From contig SCFE01000087.1 of NCBI GenBank assembly GCA_004352715.1, positions 1,397,487 to 1,461,486 of the forward strand: a stretch of 64,000 bases of DNA. The letters run 5' to 3'. The notes under the pieces were generated by a model, which had not been told where the DNA came from, searched no databases, and saw only the letters and a program-made list of their open reading frames with translations. Below, in pieces: positions 11,752 through 21,870 of this stretch. Both the position numbers and the translations under genes were made by a program. Source of the DNA: Hofstenia miamia (Eukaryota > Xenacoelomorpha > Acoela). Positions within the stretch are counted from its first letter, which is position 1; every line of letters starts with the position of its first letter.

Positions 11752-13326
11752 TTAGAAAAGTTTAAGAATGCTAACATGGTTTAATTGTCTATTTAATAGT
11801 TTTTTACGTTCTTGTTTTATTAATAATGCTTCAGTGATCTTGGTATGTTTGTTCTTAGTTAATATTTTAAAATGATCTTTTGTTGCTTGGTAATGATGTA
11901 AGTAAATTTCTGATGTTAGGTGGCCTCTTAGGTGTTCCTTAATTCTAATTTCCAAATGTCTTCTTGTCTCCCCGATGTATGAGGCATTACACTCATCACA
12001 AGAATATTTATAAACAATAGAGGAAGACAAGAGTATTGGGATCGGATCTTTGTTTGAGAAAAAGTTTGAGGTCTTAGTTGTTGTAAATGTTGGAATTATC
12101 TTAGTTTCATATATCTTTAATTTTTNNNNNNNNNNNNNNNNNNNNNNNNNNNNNNNNNNNNNNNNNNNNNNNNNNNNNNNNNNNNNNNNNNNNNNNNNNN
12201 NNNNNNNNNNNNNNNNNNNNNNNNNNNNNNNNNNNNNNNNNNNNNNNNNNNNNNNNNNNNNNNNNNNNNNNNNNNNNNNNNNNNNNNNNNNNNNNNNNNN
12301 NNNNNNNNNNNNNNNNNNNNNNNNNNNNNNNNNNNNNNNNNNNNNNNNNNNNNNNNNNNNNNNNNNNNNNNNNNNNNNNNNNNNNNNNNNNNNNNNNNNN
12401 NNNNNNNNNNNNNNNNNNNNNNNNNNNNNNNNNNNNNNNNNNNNNNNNNNNNNNNNNNNNNNNNNNNNNNNNNNNNNNNNNNNNNNNNNNNNNNNNNNNN
12501 NNNNNNNNNNNNNNNNNNNNNNNNNNNNNNNNNNNNNNNNNNNNNNNNNNNNNNNNNNNNNNNNNNNNNNNNNNNNNNNNNNNNNNNNNNNNNNNNNNNN
12601 NNNNNNNNNNNNNNNNNNNNNNNNNNNNNNNNNNNNNNNNNNNNNNNNNNNNNNNNNNNNNNNNNNNNNNNNNNNNNNNNNNNNNNNNNNNNNNNNNNNN
12701 NNNNNNNNNNNNNNNNNNNNNNNNNNNNNNNNNNNNNNNNNNNNNNNNNNNNNNNNNNNNNNNNNNNNNNNNNNNNNNNNNNNNNNNNNNNNNNNNNNNN
12801 NNNNNNNNNNNNNNNNNNNNNNNNNNNNNNNNNNNNNNNNNNNNNNNNNNNNNNNNNNNNNNNNNNNNNNNNNNNNNNNNNNNNNNNNNNNNNNNNNNNN
12901 NNNNNNNNNNNNNNNNNNNNNNNNNNNNNNNNNNNNNNNNNNNNNNNNNNNNNNNNNNNNNNNNNNNNNNNNNNNNNNNNNNNNNNNNNNNNNNNNNNNN
13001 NNNNNNNNNNNNNNNNNNNNNATAAATGGTTTAATAATTTTATCAAGTTCTTTTGATAAATTATATGTACTGTTGTTGACTGAACTTAGAACTGGTCTCA
13101 TTGGTGGTTGTTCTTTGCATTTGGGTATTTTTGGTAAACCATATAATCTTGCTGGTATACTTCCCGTTGTTCGACATTTTTCATAAAATTCTTTTGATAT
13201 CTGCTTTCGTTGTAATAAAGATTTTAATGAATTATTAATTCTTTCTTCTTCTTTAATAAAAGATTTAGTTATATCTTGGCTTTTCAGTTCTTTAAATTTG
13301 CTTGTATTGTCTAATATTTCATTCAT
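11752..13326 (-). pseudogene. Penelope-like reverse transcriptase with GIY-YIG endonuclease
   Basis: The right-hand part (13326 down to 13022) has the conserved RT entry signatures RLYGLPKIPK and PMRPVLSS that open the Penelope RT. The catalytic palm falls in the gap 12126-13021. The left part (12125-11752) is an intact-looking GIY-YIG domain with YKYSCDECNASYIGETRRH and a following RIKEHLRGH, ending ILKLF then stop. The length across the gap happens to be in frame, but that depends on an estimated gap size. The start is really in the upstream frame 13323-13600, joined by an overlapping ATGA; a one-base slip in an A run is the likely cause, so I call it broken. Confidence 0.8.
12126..13021. 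other. assembly gap of 896 N
   Basis: Only N; hides the Penelope RT palm. Confidence 0.99.
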
Positions 13327-13600
13327 TTTAGAAACATAGTGTTTCTATCACATATTAACGTGCCGTTGCCTTTATCAAAACGATTTTTATATATAGTTTT
13401 GTCTTTTGATAGGTTTCTTAATGCATTTGTCATCGTTTTTATGTTGTTAGGAATTTTAATCTTTGTGTTTACATAGTTGTTAGATAACTTTTTTATTTCA
13501 ATTTTATATTCTTCTTCTTCATGTTTATTGAATTTAGATTGTTTACATAAGTTTTCGAAGAAAACTTCTTTTGATACTGGTCTACCAAACTCAATGAAAA
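13323..13600 (-). pseudogene. N-terminal part of the Penelope-like polyprotein, frameshifted
   Basis: This frame reads through FENLCKQ, a lysine-rich helical stretch and DKGNGTLICDRNTMF, a typical Penelope pre-RT motif, then stops as the next frame begins (overlap ATGA). The frame stays open to 13706, but beyond about 13600 the opposite strand has the Gypsy gag and the minus-strand translation loses its element-like character. Confidence 0.65.
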
Positions 13601-13702
13601 CTAAATTCGAAAACAAGTGTGACATTGATGATGATATTGACACTCTAATAAAAAAAGCCAAAAACATCCAAATCACAATAGAAAACAACAAACGAGTATA
13701 CA

Positions 13703-13936
13703 ACAAAGGGGAACACTACAAGTAGCACCTCAACAACGTCATACCTTTGATGCCCTACAAAAAGCCATTGAAGAGAAACCCAACAATTTTGCATTCGTCA
13801 GATGTCGCCAATGTGGGGAAAAAGGACAACTCAAAAAAGACTGCAAAACTATAGTCTATATGATCAATGACGCATTGGAAGATTTAGATTGCATTGGAAA
13901 CAATGAATACAGTGAAAATACTTTAAACAAATAAGG
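13703..13936 (+). pseudogene. Gypsy gag C-terminus with altered zinc knuckle
   Basis: A frame beginning near 13703 reads to a TAA at about 13934 and contains CRQCGEKGQLKKDC near 13808-13849. This is a CX2CX4HX4C nucleocapsid knuckle in which His is replaced by Gln (CAA, one base from CAT/CAC). The preceding frame (about 13590-13725, with acidic CDIDDDIDTL) is probably more gag in another frame. The knuckle would bind zinc poorly, consistent with decay. Confidence 0.65.
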
Positions 13937-14500
13937 GCACCAGCCCCAGACTGTGCCAAAGAGCTGTTAATCATAACAGATTTGCTGGAAAGGAAATTAA
14001 TTACCGTCACCATCAATAGCTGTAACATCAAAGCCACTGTTGACACTGGTGCTTCAACCTCAATCATGACTGACACATGTGCGCATCAGTTGGACATGGG
14101 AAGACATAACTAAAAACGAATCTCAACTAATAAGCGCCTTGGGCGACTCAGTCAATGTGAAATGCATCGTAAAAGACGCATTACTAACAATTCAAAATGT
14201 TAAATTCCACAAAGACGTCCACATCATCAACACTAGAAATCAACCACTGCCCTACAAGATAATACTAGGAAGAGACTTCCTAACAGAAAACAACTGCCTC
14301 ATCAATTATTCAAATCAAACACTAACTATAAAGAAAGACAAGAATGTTACAGTCTCACTAGCTACCAAGGGCACCAATACTTTGGATTTCTCGATGGTGG
14401 AAAATTTAAGACTAGAGCTCTTTCACTGGAGACTCATAAAAATAGTAGCAAAAAACCTATGTGAGGAGAAGTCTTCATCACAAACGCTCATGGGATAGGA
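13937..14500 (+). pseudogene. Gypsy aspartic protease region
   Basis: The catalytic triad sits in VDTGAS (GAC at 14042). About 70 codons later, in a shifted frame, comes KIILGRDFLTENNCLINY, the usual C-terminal part of Gypsy proteases (ILGxDFL). A frameshift lies between them near 14080. The long frame 14079-14498 carries the second half only. The protease would release Gag and Pol products. Confidence 0.7.
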
Positions 14501-14518
14501 TCCTCACAAATAGCAGTA

Positions 14519-15455
14519 TTGAATAATCTTGCCGCAATAAGAGACAACTATGGATTCACGGCAATGCTCAACAACTCTAACAAATACGTCTTACTCAGAA
14601 CCAAAGACATTACAATTACCAGAATCCTACTGGAAACATCTGTAACCAAGAACAAACCAATTCTAATCTCTGATAAAGCAGACTGTCCAAAAAATCAATC
14701 AAATGCTCTGCTTATAACTAGAGATTCACATCTACACCTAACTGCTGAGGAAAGAGATACCATCAATGAGATATTTAACAAAAAAATTCAGCAATCCTTG
14801 ACAATGACAAAATCAGCATTGGCAAAGCCATCAGTGTCGAACACAGTATAGAAACTACATCTGATAAACCAATATGACAATCATTCAGACAGGTACCATC
14901 TCAAATGCAAGAACAGTACGCAAAAACCATATCAGTTCTCCTCAACAATGGAATAATCAGAAGAAGTAAAAATCCGTATGCATCCCCAACAGTCTTTATT
15001 AAACAGGGTGAAAAACATTGATTGTGCATAGACTTCCGCCAACTAAATGAAGTAATCAAAAGGATGCATATCCTTTACCACTCATAGAGGATATCTTATA
15101 TGATAAAGCAAAATTTAGGATCTTCTCCACATTGGACTTATGTAAAACATACTGGCAGGTACCCATGCAGCCAAATGATATAGAAAAAACTACGTTCATC
15201 ACCCAATATGGCCTATTTGAGTGGCTCTACATGGCCTTTGGCTTATGCAATGCCCCGGCCACTTTCCAAGAACAACGTCACAAAAATCTTGCTCAATGAC
15301 AAATGCAAACTATCAAAATGCATTGCAGCCTACATCAATGATATTTTCATTGTTTCACTGCCGGATTACATATCAATGCTAACAAATGTAATATCGCAAA
15401 ACACAAAGTGACTTTCCTTGGCAGAACTATCACACCAGGAAACATTTGAACTTTC
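14519..15455 (+). pseudogene. Gypsy reverse transcriptase, broken
   Basis: After a linker frame (14519-14851), fragments in shifting frames show the RT hallmarks in order: LCIDFRQLNEVI, FSTLDLCKTYWQVPM, FEWLYMAFGLCNAPATFQ, and AAYINDIFIV at about 15329-15358. In the last one the catalytic Y-x-D-D reads Y-I-N-D, so a metal-binding Asp is lost as well as the reading frame. The sequence ends with FLGRTITPGN just before the LINE begins. A stop precedes LCIDF. Confidence 0.75.
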
Positions 15456-15509
15456 AGAATCTTAGCAGCAAAAATTTAGAATTTAAGCAATTAATTTCAA
15501 GTTTTAAAA

Positions 15510-15740
15510 ATGATTTATACTAGCAATTTCTGAGACTTGGCTAAAAAGTCACGATCCCGATAACATATGGTCTTTTAAAAACGATGCATATACTGTATTC
15601 AGAAGAGACAGATTATCCAATAATCCACTAGGTAAAACAACAGGTGGGGGAGTTCTCTTTCTAGTACCGAAGTCATTTAATCCAAAATTGCGCAATGATA
15701 TCAGGAGTAATCTATCATCAAATTTTGAAAGTCTTTGAAG
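15510..15740 (+). pseudogene. LINE apurinic-like endonuclease fragment
   Basis: The frame reads LAISETWLKSHDPDNIW, then YTVFRRDR and TTGGGVLFLVPKSF. SETWL and the Gly-rich GGGV strand are landmarks of APE-type LINE endonucleases that nick the target. The catalytic C-terminal part is either missing or in the gap. Confidence 0.75.
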
Positions 15741-15851
15741 AAATTCTCAAATTAAAAGGCAGTTTCTAAATGTATCTTATTGTCCAAACAAGAAATTCGC
15801 TACTACAATGTTGATGCATTTTTCAGAAATTTCTTAATTTTATCTCAATAA

Positions 15852-16851
15852 NNNNNNNNNNNNNNNNNNNNNNNNNNNNNNNNNNNNNNNNNNNNNNNNN
15901 NNNNNNNNNNNNNNNNNNNNNNNNNNNNNNNNNNNNNNNNNNNNNNNNNNNNNNNNNNNNNNNNNNNNNNNNNNNNNNNNNNNNNNNNNNNNNNNNNNNN
16001 NNNNNNNNNNNNNNNNNNNNNNNNNNNNNNNNNNNNNNNNNNNNNNNNNNNNNNNNNNNNNNNNNNNNNNNNNNNNNNNNNNNNNNNNNNNNNNNNNNNN
16101 NNNNNNNNNNNNNNNNNNNNNNNNNNNNNNNNNNNNNNNNNNNNNNNNNNNNNNNNNNNNNNNNNNNNNNNNNNNNNNNNNNNNNNNNNNNNNNNNNNNN
16201 NNNNNNNNNNNNNNNNNNNNNNNNNNNNNNNNNNNNNNNNNNNNNNNNNNNNNNNNNNNNNNNNNNNNNNNNNNNNNNNNNNNNNNNNNNNNNNNNNNNN
16301 NNNNNNNNNNNNNNNNNNNNNNNNNNNNNNNNNNNNNNNNNNNNNNNNNNNNNNNNNNNNNNNNNNNNNNNNNNNNNNNNNNNNNNNNNNNNNNNNNNNN
16401 NNNNNNNNNNNNNNNNNNNNNNNNNNNNNNNNNNNNNNNNNNNNNNNNNNNNNNNNNNNNNNNNNNNNNNNNNNNNNNNNNNNNNNNNNNNNNNNNNNNN
16501 NNNNNNNNNNNNNNNNNNNNNNNNNNNNNNNNNNNNNNNNNNNNNNNNNNNNNNNNNNNNNNNNNNNNNNNNNNNNNNNNNNNNNNNNNNNNNNNNNNNN
16601 NNNNNNNNNNNNNNNNNNNNNNNNNNNNNNNNNNNNNNNNNNNNNNNNNNNNNNNNNNNNNNNNNNNNNNNNNNNNNNNNNNNNNNNNNNNNNNNNNNNN
16701 NNNNNNNNNNNNNNNNNNNNNNNNNNNNNNNNNNNNNNNNNNNNNNNNNNNNNNNNNNNNNNNNNNNNNNNNNNNNNNNNNNNNNNNNNNNNNNNNNNNN
16801 NNNNNNNNNNNNNNNNNNNNNNNNNNNNNNNNNNNNNNNNNNNNNNNNNNN
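15852..16851. other. assembly gap of 1000 N
   Basis: Exactly 1000 N, likely a placeholder length within the LINE. Confidence 0.99.
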
Positions 16852-16914
16852 CACTGATTCGTGAAAAAATACAACATATAGAATATTTAAAAGTTCTAAA
16901 ACTCATAATAATTT

Positions 16915-18770
16915 TGTTGCATATAAAAAGGCTGGAAATTTCTCCAACATTGAAAATCGCAAGGCCTATAATGAATACATTAGAAATGAATACGCCCGAC
17001 TACCTAATCAAAAGTCAAAGTGGAAGCTAATTCATGAGATCAGTAATAGCAAGAAATCTAAATTAAACTGTATTGATGCTATCAAAAATAAAAATGGAAA
17101 AATCCTTACAGACACCTANAGCGAATTGATGAGATCAGTAGTAGCAAGAAATCTAAATTAAACTGTATTGATGCGATCAAAAATAAAAATGGAAAAATCC
17201 TTACAGACACCTACGAAATTTCTAACAAATTAAACCAGACTTTTATTAATCTAGGAAAATATAATGGTCCAATTGTTAAGTTTAAAAGTAAATCAGCTAA
17301 AGTTATTAATCCCGAATTTTCTTTCCGGTTTACAACAAGTTTTGAAACCTTAAAAGCAAATCATAAACTTAAGCCCAACAAATCAAGTGGGCATTCAAAA
17401 ATTCCTTCATGGGCACTTGAAATCACTGCAGATAAAAGCCAATCCCTTAAATTTTATTTTTAATGAATGCATAAAAAATAATTATTTTCCGGATTATTTA
17501 GAACTTGCCCATGTTACTTCTATTTTTAAAAAAATGATCCATCAGTTGCCCAAAATTATCGACCAATTTCTATCAAATCTCCATTAAGCAAAGTATTCGA
17601 AAGATTATTGCACGATCAAATAACTGAATACCTAAATAAGTACAACCTACTGTCAAATACTCAATTTGGTCTTCGAAAAAATTTCTCAACCACGGATGCC
17701 CTTTTAAGAGCCACAGAAAACTGGACGCAAATAAGTTTGTAGCGATTGCTTGCCTAGATCTTTCTAAAGCTTTTGATTCGATTAATCATAGCATACTAAT
17801 AACAAAATTATCCTATATGGGTTTTTCTAATAAAAGCAGAAATTTGATAACTAGTTATTTGAAGGACAGCTTTCAGAGAGTAAAGATAAGCGATGTTTTG
17901 CAAATTAGCTGCCTGTTAACAATGGTGTTCCTCAAGGAACAATTTCATGTCCTCTTCTTTTCAGTATATATGTAAACGACATGCACACGACAACTGATTG
18001 TAATTTAATTCAATACGCCGATGATGCCTGCATATTCAATGATAATAAATCCATGCATGTGGCAATTGAATCAATAGCATCAAATTGCAACAAATTGTGC
18101 ACATATTTCAGAATGCATAGGTTGATCATAAATGAAGGTAAAACTGAATTTTGTATTTTGCAGCCCACTATAAATATAACTACGGCGTTTCAGATTTAAC
18201 TCTTAATCTTAATAATGCTAAGGTTCCGACGGTTAATACTTTTAAGTACTTAGGAGTACTTTTTGACTCGAAACTAAATTTTGAATCTCACATTAATGCT
18301 ACAGTTCGAAAATTAACTATCGGTATAAGAAATATGGCAATGATAGTAAGGCAATTACCCTCTGTGCGATAATTCAATTTTTTCATGCATTTATAATGAG
18401 TCACCTAAATTATGCAAATATATTACTTACTGACATAAAAGACTGTTCTTTTAGGAAACTTGATATCCAATTAAGATGGGCACTAAATGCTTCAAAGAAA
18501 AATTCTTCTAGAACTAAGAACTACATTTCAAAATCTATCGTTTTCCCAAGACAGCTTGTCATTTTAAATACTATGTTGACCTTTTTTAAACTCATAAAGA
18601 ACTTACCTTTTAATATGATTTCTATGCCTGGTTTTATTCATAAGCAGAACTGCAGATCAAAACATTTTACATGTATTAGATATAGAAAAAAAATTATAAA
18701 AGAATCATTCCTTATAATACCGCTATTCGAACTTGAAATTCATTGCCTAAAGAAATAAAAAACATTGAAA
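16915..18770 (+). pseudogene. LINE reverse transcriptase, frameshifted
   Basis: Motifs in order over several frames: a pre-RT linker (KLIHEISNSKKSKLNCIDAI, twice because of the join at 17119), KPNKSSGHSKIPSW, VAIACLDLSKAFDSINH (about 17741-17791), GVPQGTISCPLLFSIYVND, IQYADDACIFND (YADD at about 18014), the thumb TFKYLGVLFDSKLNFESHIN, and a C-terminal helical segment in 18396-18758. The catalytic YADD is intact, but at least four frameshifts make it non-functional. Confidence 0.85.
17035..17213. repeat. direct duplication of about 83 bp across a single N (17119)
   Basis: 17035-17118 and about 17131-17213 are the same LINE segment, differing at two positions. The single N between them suggests two overlapping contig ends or haplotypes that were not merged. 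Confidence 0.8.
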
Positions 18771-19040
18771 AATTAAGCGTTTTTAAAAGGCAAATTAAAA
18801 TTTACCTTAAACAACAGTAAATATGGCTAGGATATAAATTTTACAATTATGATTACTCAACAATCCCTACTTGAAATCTCTCATTATTAATTTTTCCCTA
18901 GCCTGGTAGATTTATTATATAGTTACTTGTTGTTTTGTATGTATTACGTATGATTGTATATTTTTCGACGCTATTCAGATAAATTACCAGTTATTAATTG
19001 TCAATATTTATCTGAATAAAGAATATTTTATCTTATCTTA

Positions 19041-19340
19041 GAGAAACCAATCCAATAGTATAGACACAAACTAAAACTACGAAAACTACGGTGCAACTAA
19101 GCTAGAAATACTAGCCCTAATCGAATCCTTCAAGAAATATTGCCACTTCCTGATCGGCAAGAAAATCTTTACCATGTGAACCGATAATAGCAGCCTATGC
19201 TGGCTGAAGAAATATGCTGGGGATCGCTCCAACATGATAGCACAATGGATTGAGTATTTAAATGACTTCCACTTAAACATTGAACACAGAAAAGGAAAGC
19301 TGTATACCAATGCAGATATATGGACTGCACTGCCACAGTA
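19041..19340 (+). pseudogene. Gypsy RNase H fragment
   Basis: Frame near 19085-19335 reads TKLEILALIESFKKYCHFL, a stop, then TDNSSLCWLKKYAGDRSNMI and HLNIEHRKGKLYTNAD. This is the RNase H domain following a Gypsy RT (E in the first helix, TD-N-S, and the H.G..N.AD end). One nonsense codon (TGA before TDN) is visible. Confidence 0.75.
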
Positions 19341-19639
19341 TCAACTCAATTATCAAAAAAGAGCAAGGCAAAGCAAGAAACTTCCATTTCATCCCAGCAT
19401 GTCAATATGAAAATCTACTAGACATCAATACTAATAGGAATGGCCGCCCCATCATCCCAGTATTATTGATAATGATAAGAGAGGAAATCACCGCCAAAAA
19501 AATTGTCACCCCCTAAGAAACGACATCATTTTAAGACAAATCATGGAGAGCTTAAAAGATCCAACCTATCTCATGGACAGTATGGAAACTCGCTATTTCC
19601 ACAAACATAACTGGAAAACTCAAAGAGGAATCCTCTACA

Positions 19640-20900
19640 CCAGTGCAACAGCATGAAACCTGATCGCACTGCCTGAATATTACAAATGCAAAGTCGTCAA
19701 GAAATTACACAAAAAAGGCCACAAAGCATTTACCAAACAGGGCTCACAATCCACAAAAACTTTGTGACCACATACCTTCGTTGTACAATCAAAGATGTCA
19801 TTAACAAATACCAATCCTGCATAATGTTAAATAAAAACAGATTTCCAGGCCAACAAACAAAACTGGAGAAAATCTCTGCAGAGCACACCAATGAAATTGT
19901 TAATGCCAACATTGAGCAAATTTTAAAAGATGAAGAGGGATACACCTACTCATTAGTTATGTTCGACCACTTCACCAAATACTGTAAAATGATTCCTCTA
20001 AGGAATATTAAAGCACAAACTATCTCTGAAGCCATCTTAACCATTGGATATGTGTGTTTAGTACCATGTAACAACTAATCACGGACAATTCGAGAGGCAA
20101 CTCTTCCAAACTCTCGCTAAAAAGCTAGAAATCCTGCATACACACACAACAATCAACCATCCACAAGCTAGCAGCGCCATAGATTGCTTTAACCAAACTG
20201 ATGAAAATAATAACTGCTCACATTGGTGGCAAACAGTGGCGAGAAATTCTATAACACTTCCACACACTCAGCTATGCGTGTTTTGCCCTACAAAGCAATG
20301 TTCGGCCATGAGACCCCAACACCAGTCTCCATGCTGTTCAAAGGCTACTGCAGCACAATTGACAACAACTACATCAACAATCTTATTGCCAAACTAAATC
20401 GAACACACAAATTCATGTGCGCCCATGCACAAAAAAGTTTGGTCCAACAAAAACGCCAATTCAATGAGAAAATCTATGGGGAACCCTACCACATTGGTTA
20501 CAAAGTGTACATCTACACTCCTGGCATTGTCACTGATGAAAAACATGTACGCAAACTGGCGTTCAATTGGGAGGGACCACATACCATCACTAAGGTCCTA
20601 CCACACAACAATTATGATTTGGACAATAAAAGACTCACCCACTTTCAGAACATCAAGCATGTAGTACGTGACATAGAGAACGCTCAAATTTCCAACCTAA
20701 ATGAATTCGAAATTATTAAAACAGATAACAGTGAATATTACCTTACCCCTAGTTGCTCTGTCTTTAACAATGATTTTTTCAATGACGAGTACAAATGCGA
20801 AAATTCCTCTCCGTACAATCGCGCACACAACCTAAATGCATTGCTAAATCTAATATTACTTATAAAGATTGGTCTATTAATATTGCAAGTTTGTCTTTAG
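19640..20900 (+). pseudogene. Gypsy integrase with GPY/F-like C-terminus
   Basis: The frame 19686-20078 carries the end of the zinc-binding head (KDVINKYQSC.M) and the core strand YSLVMFDHFTKYCKMIPL followed by helix residues, with the first catalytic Asp. The second core strand (TDN-like) is degraded around 20080-20100. The frame 20223-20900 (225 aa) holds the rest of the core (FYNTSTHSAMRVLPYKAMFGH) and the C-terminal module with FNWEGPHTITKVLPHNNY, a GPY/F-type motif. These domains insert the cDNA into the host chromosome. Confidence 0.8.
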
Positions 20901-20912
20901 ATCACATTTTAG

Positions 20913-21392
20913 ATGAAGTGCAAGGCTGACGACACAAGCCCCAGGAGAACCATTCCCAGGAACACAGTTAATCTGCACTCTCCAAGTACACCTGTATCTG
21001 CCTGTAGGACGTTCTCAGGCATCTACAGTGTACTTGAATCGACCTCGGACGTCTCTAGCTGCAGGTCATTCTCAGGCACTGATGACGAGCAAAAAGCCAC
21101 CAGCTCCTCTACTATGTTTCGAAAAAGGGTGGGTGCTTTAACCTTGCATTCGAAGATACCCATGGAAACGCCGAATGCTCACACCCCTCTGATCAAACAT
21201 CCTCAACTACAAGTAGTCGTCAAGATGTTCGCTTTCAAACTCTCCAACAACACATCAACAGTGGAACAAGAACTACTTCATCCGCATTTCCTAGCCACAA
21301 GACGCAGCAGATACATGCAGCAGGAACACATACAAATCTTTAAAATACATAGAAATCGATTGGGAATCACTCAACGTCGTCTACATCCTTAA
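20913..21392 (+). CDS. unrecognised 159-aa ORF at the 3' end of the Gypsy element
   Basis: It starts 12 bases after the integrase frame. The protein is rich in Ser, Thr and Arg, with repeated ACRTFSG/SCRSFSG segments, and has no hydrophobic signal or membrane segment, so nothing supports an envelope. It may be a diverged pol tail or chance frame; it ends before the LTR. Confidence 0.35.
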   Translation: MKCKADDTSPRRTIPRNTVNLHSPSTPVSACRTFSGIYSVLESTSDVSSCRSFSGTDDEQKATSSSTMFRKRVGALTLHSKIPMETPNAHTPLIKHPQLQVVVKMFAFKLSNNTSTVEQELLHPHFLATRRSRYMQQEHIQIFKIHRNRLGITQRRLHP

Positions 21393-21528
21393 AGCTACCC
21401 CGAAATTACGTGCAGCATCATCCTGTAAATGAAGAAACAACCACGGACAACTCGAACCTATTTGAGTCACAAAATCCTCACTAAAAAGTTTTCATGCATC
21501 ATGTCCTCAGTGCAGCATTTGGTGGGCA

Positions 21529-21745
21529 TGTGACATCGGCTGTACTAAAGCCATTCTCGTATCATGCCTGCTGACGTCATGCATAGACATTATTTTTACT
21601 TCTGCCGTTGGCAGGTTATTGTAAATTGTTTACATTTTAGTTATTTGTATAAATATGGCAACCATTGTGTGCAATCGATCAATAAAATTTTAGTTACTGC
21701 TTAGTTCAGTCATTATTTTCCTTTTACTCATTGTTAGATGATCAT
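21529..21745 (+). repeat. probable 3' LTR of the Gypsy element (right end uncertain)
   Basis: TGTGACATCGGC follows a purine-rich stretch (GGTGGGCA) that could be the polypurine tract. Inside are a TATA-like box (TATAAATA, about 21649) and an AATAAA at 21681-21686, in the order expected of an LTR. No matching 5' copy exists in the window, so the end near 21745 is a guess. Confidence 0.5.
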
Positions 21746-21773
21746 GAGCAGCTAAACTTACTACAGAGTTGAG

Positions 21774-21835
21774 GGGGTTGCGTAGCGGGGTATTCCCAGT
21801 AGAGGGTCTCTGGATTCTAAACCCTACGCAAGCCC
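21774..21835. other. GC-rich hairpin
   Basis: GGGGTTGCGTAG (21774-21785) pairs with CTACGCAAGCCC (21824-21835), 11 of 12 positions, with a 38-nt loop. It is much more GC-rich than its surroundings. It does not fold as a tRNA. It may be the end of the LTR element or part of a small foldback transposon. Confidence 0.45.
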
Positions 21836-21870
21836 GTTCCTCTTCGGAGTCTAGCTGATCCAGTGATATT

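Larger units (their letters stand above)
11650..13600 (-). mobile_element. Penelope-like retroelement, minus strand, with internal gap
   Basis: Reading leftward: an N-terminal helical region, RT motifs, an 896-N gap, a GIY-YIG endonuclease, then a hammerhead-like motif and a short (TA)n tract near 11660-11670. The right end abuts the gag region of a plus-strand Gypsy element at about 13600, so one of them interrupts or truncates the other. No second terminal repeat was seen. Confidence 0.8.
15456..19040 (+). mobile_element. APE-type non-LTR retrotransposon (LINE) inserted in the Gypsy element
   Basis: Endonuclease remnant (ISETWL at about 15518; GGGVLF about 15650), a 1000-N gap, then the RT with motifs in order and a 3' UTR ending in a short (TTATC)-like tail (TTTATCTTATCTTA, 19027-19040). 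Gypsy sequence flanks it on both sides. The motif set suggests the Jockey/CR1/I group, not resolved further. I cannot define its target duplication because the flanking Gypsy sequence is also rearranged. Confidence 0.8.
13600..21745 (+). mobile_element. Gypsy-type LTR retrotransposon, 5'-truncated and split by a LINE
   Basis: Order on the plus strand: gag zinc knuckle (13.8 kb), aspartic protease (14.04 kb), RT (14.9-15.4 kb), interruption by a LINE (about 15456-19040), RNase H (19.1 kb), integrase (19.65-20.7 kb), a 3' ORF, and a probable 3' LTR at 21.5-21.7 kb. Protease-RT-RNase H-integrase is the Gypsy (Metaviridae) order. A few hundred bases between RT and RNase H seem missing. No 5' LTR was found. 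Many stops and frameshifts; inactive. Confidence 0.8.

Noticed and set aside
15823-16906. Long minus-strand frames across 15.8-16.9 kb
   Set aside because: They are the 1000-N gap with a few flanking codons.
20913-21392. Gypsy envelope gene
   Set aside because: No signal peptide, membrane segment or cleavage-type motif, so the frame is left as unrecognised.
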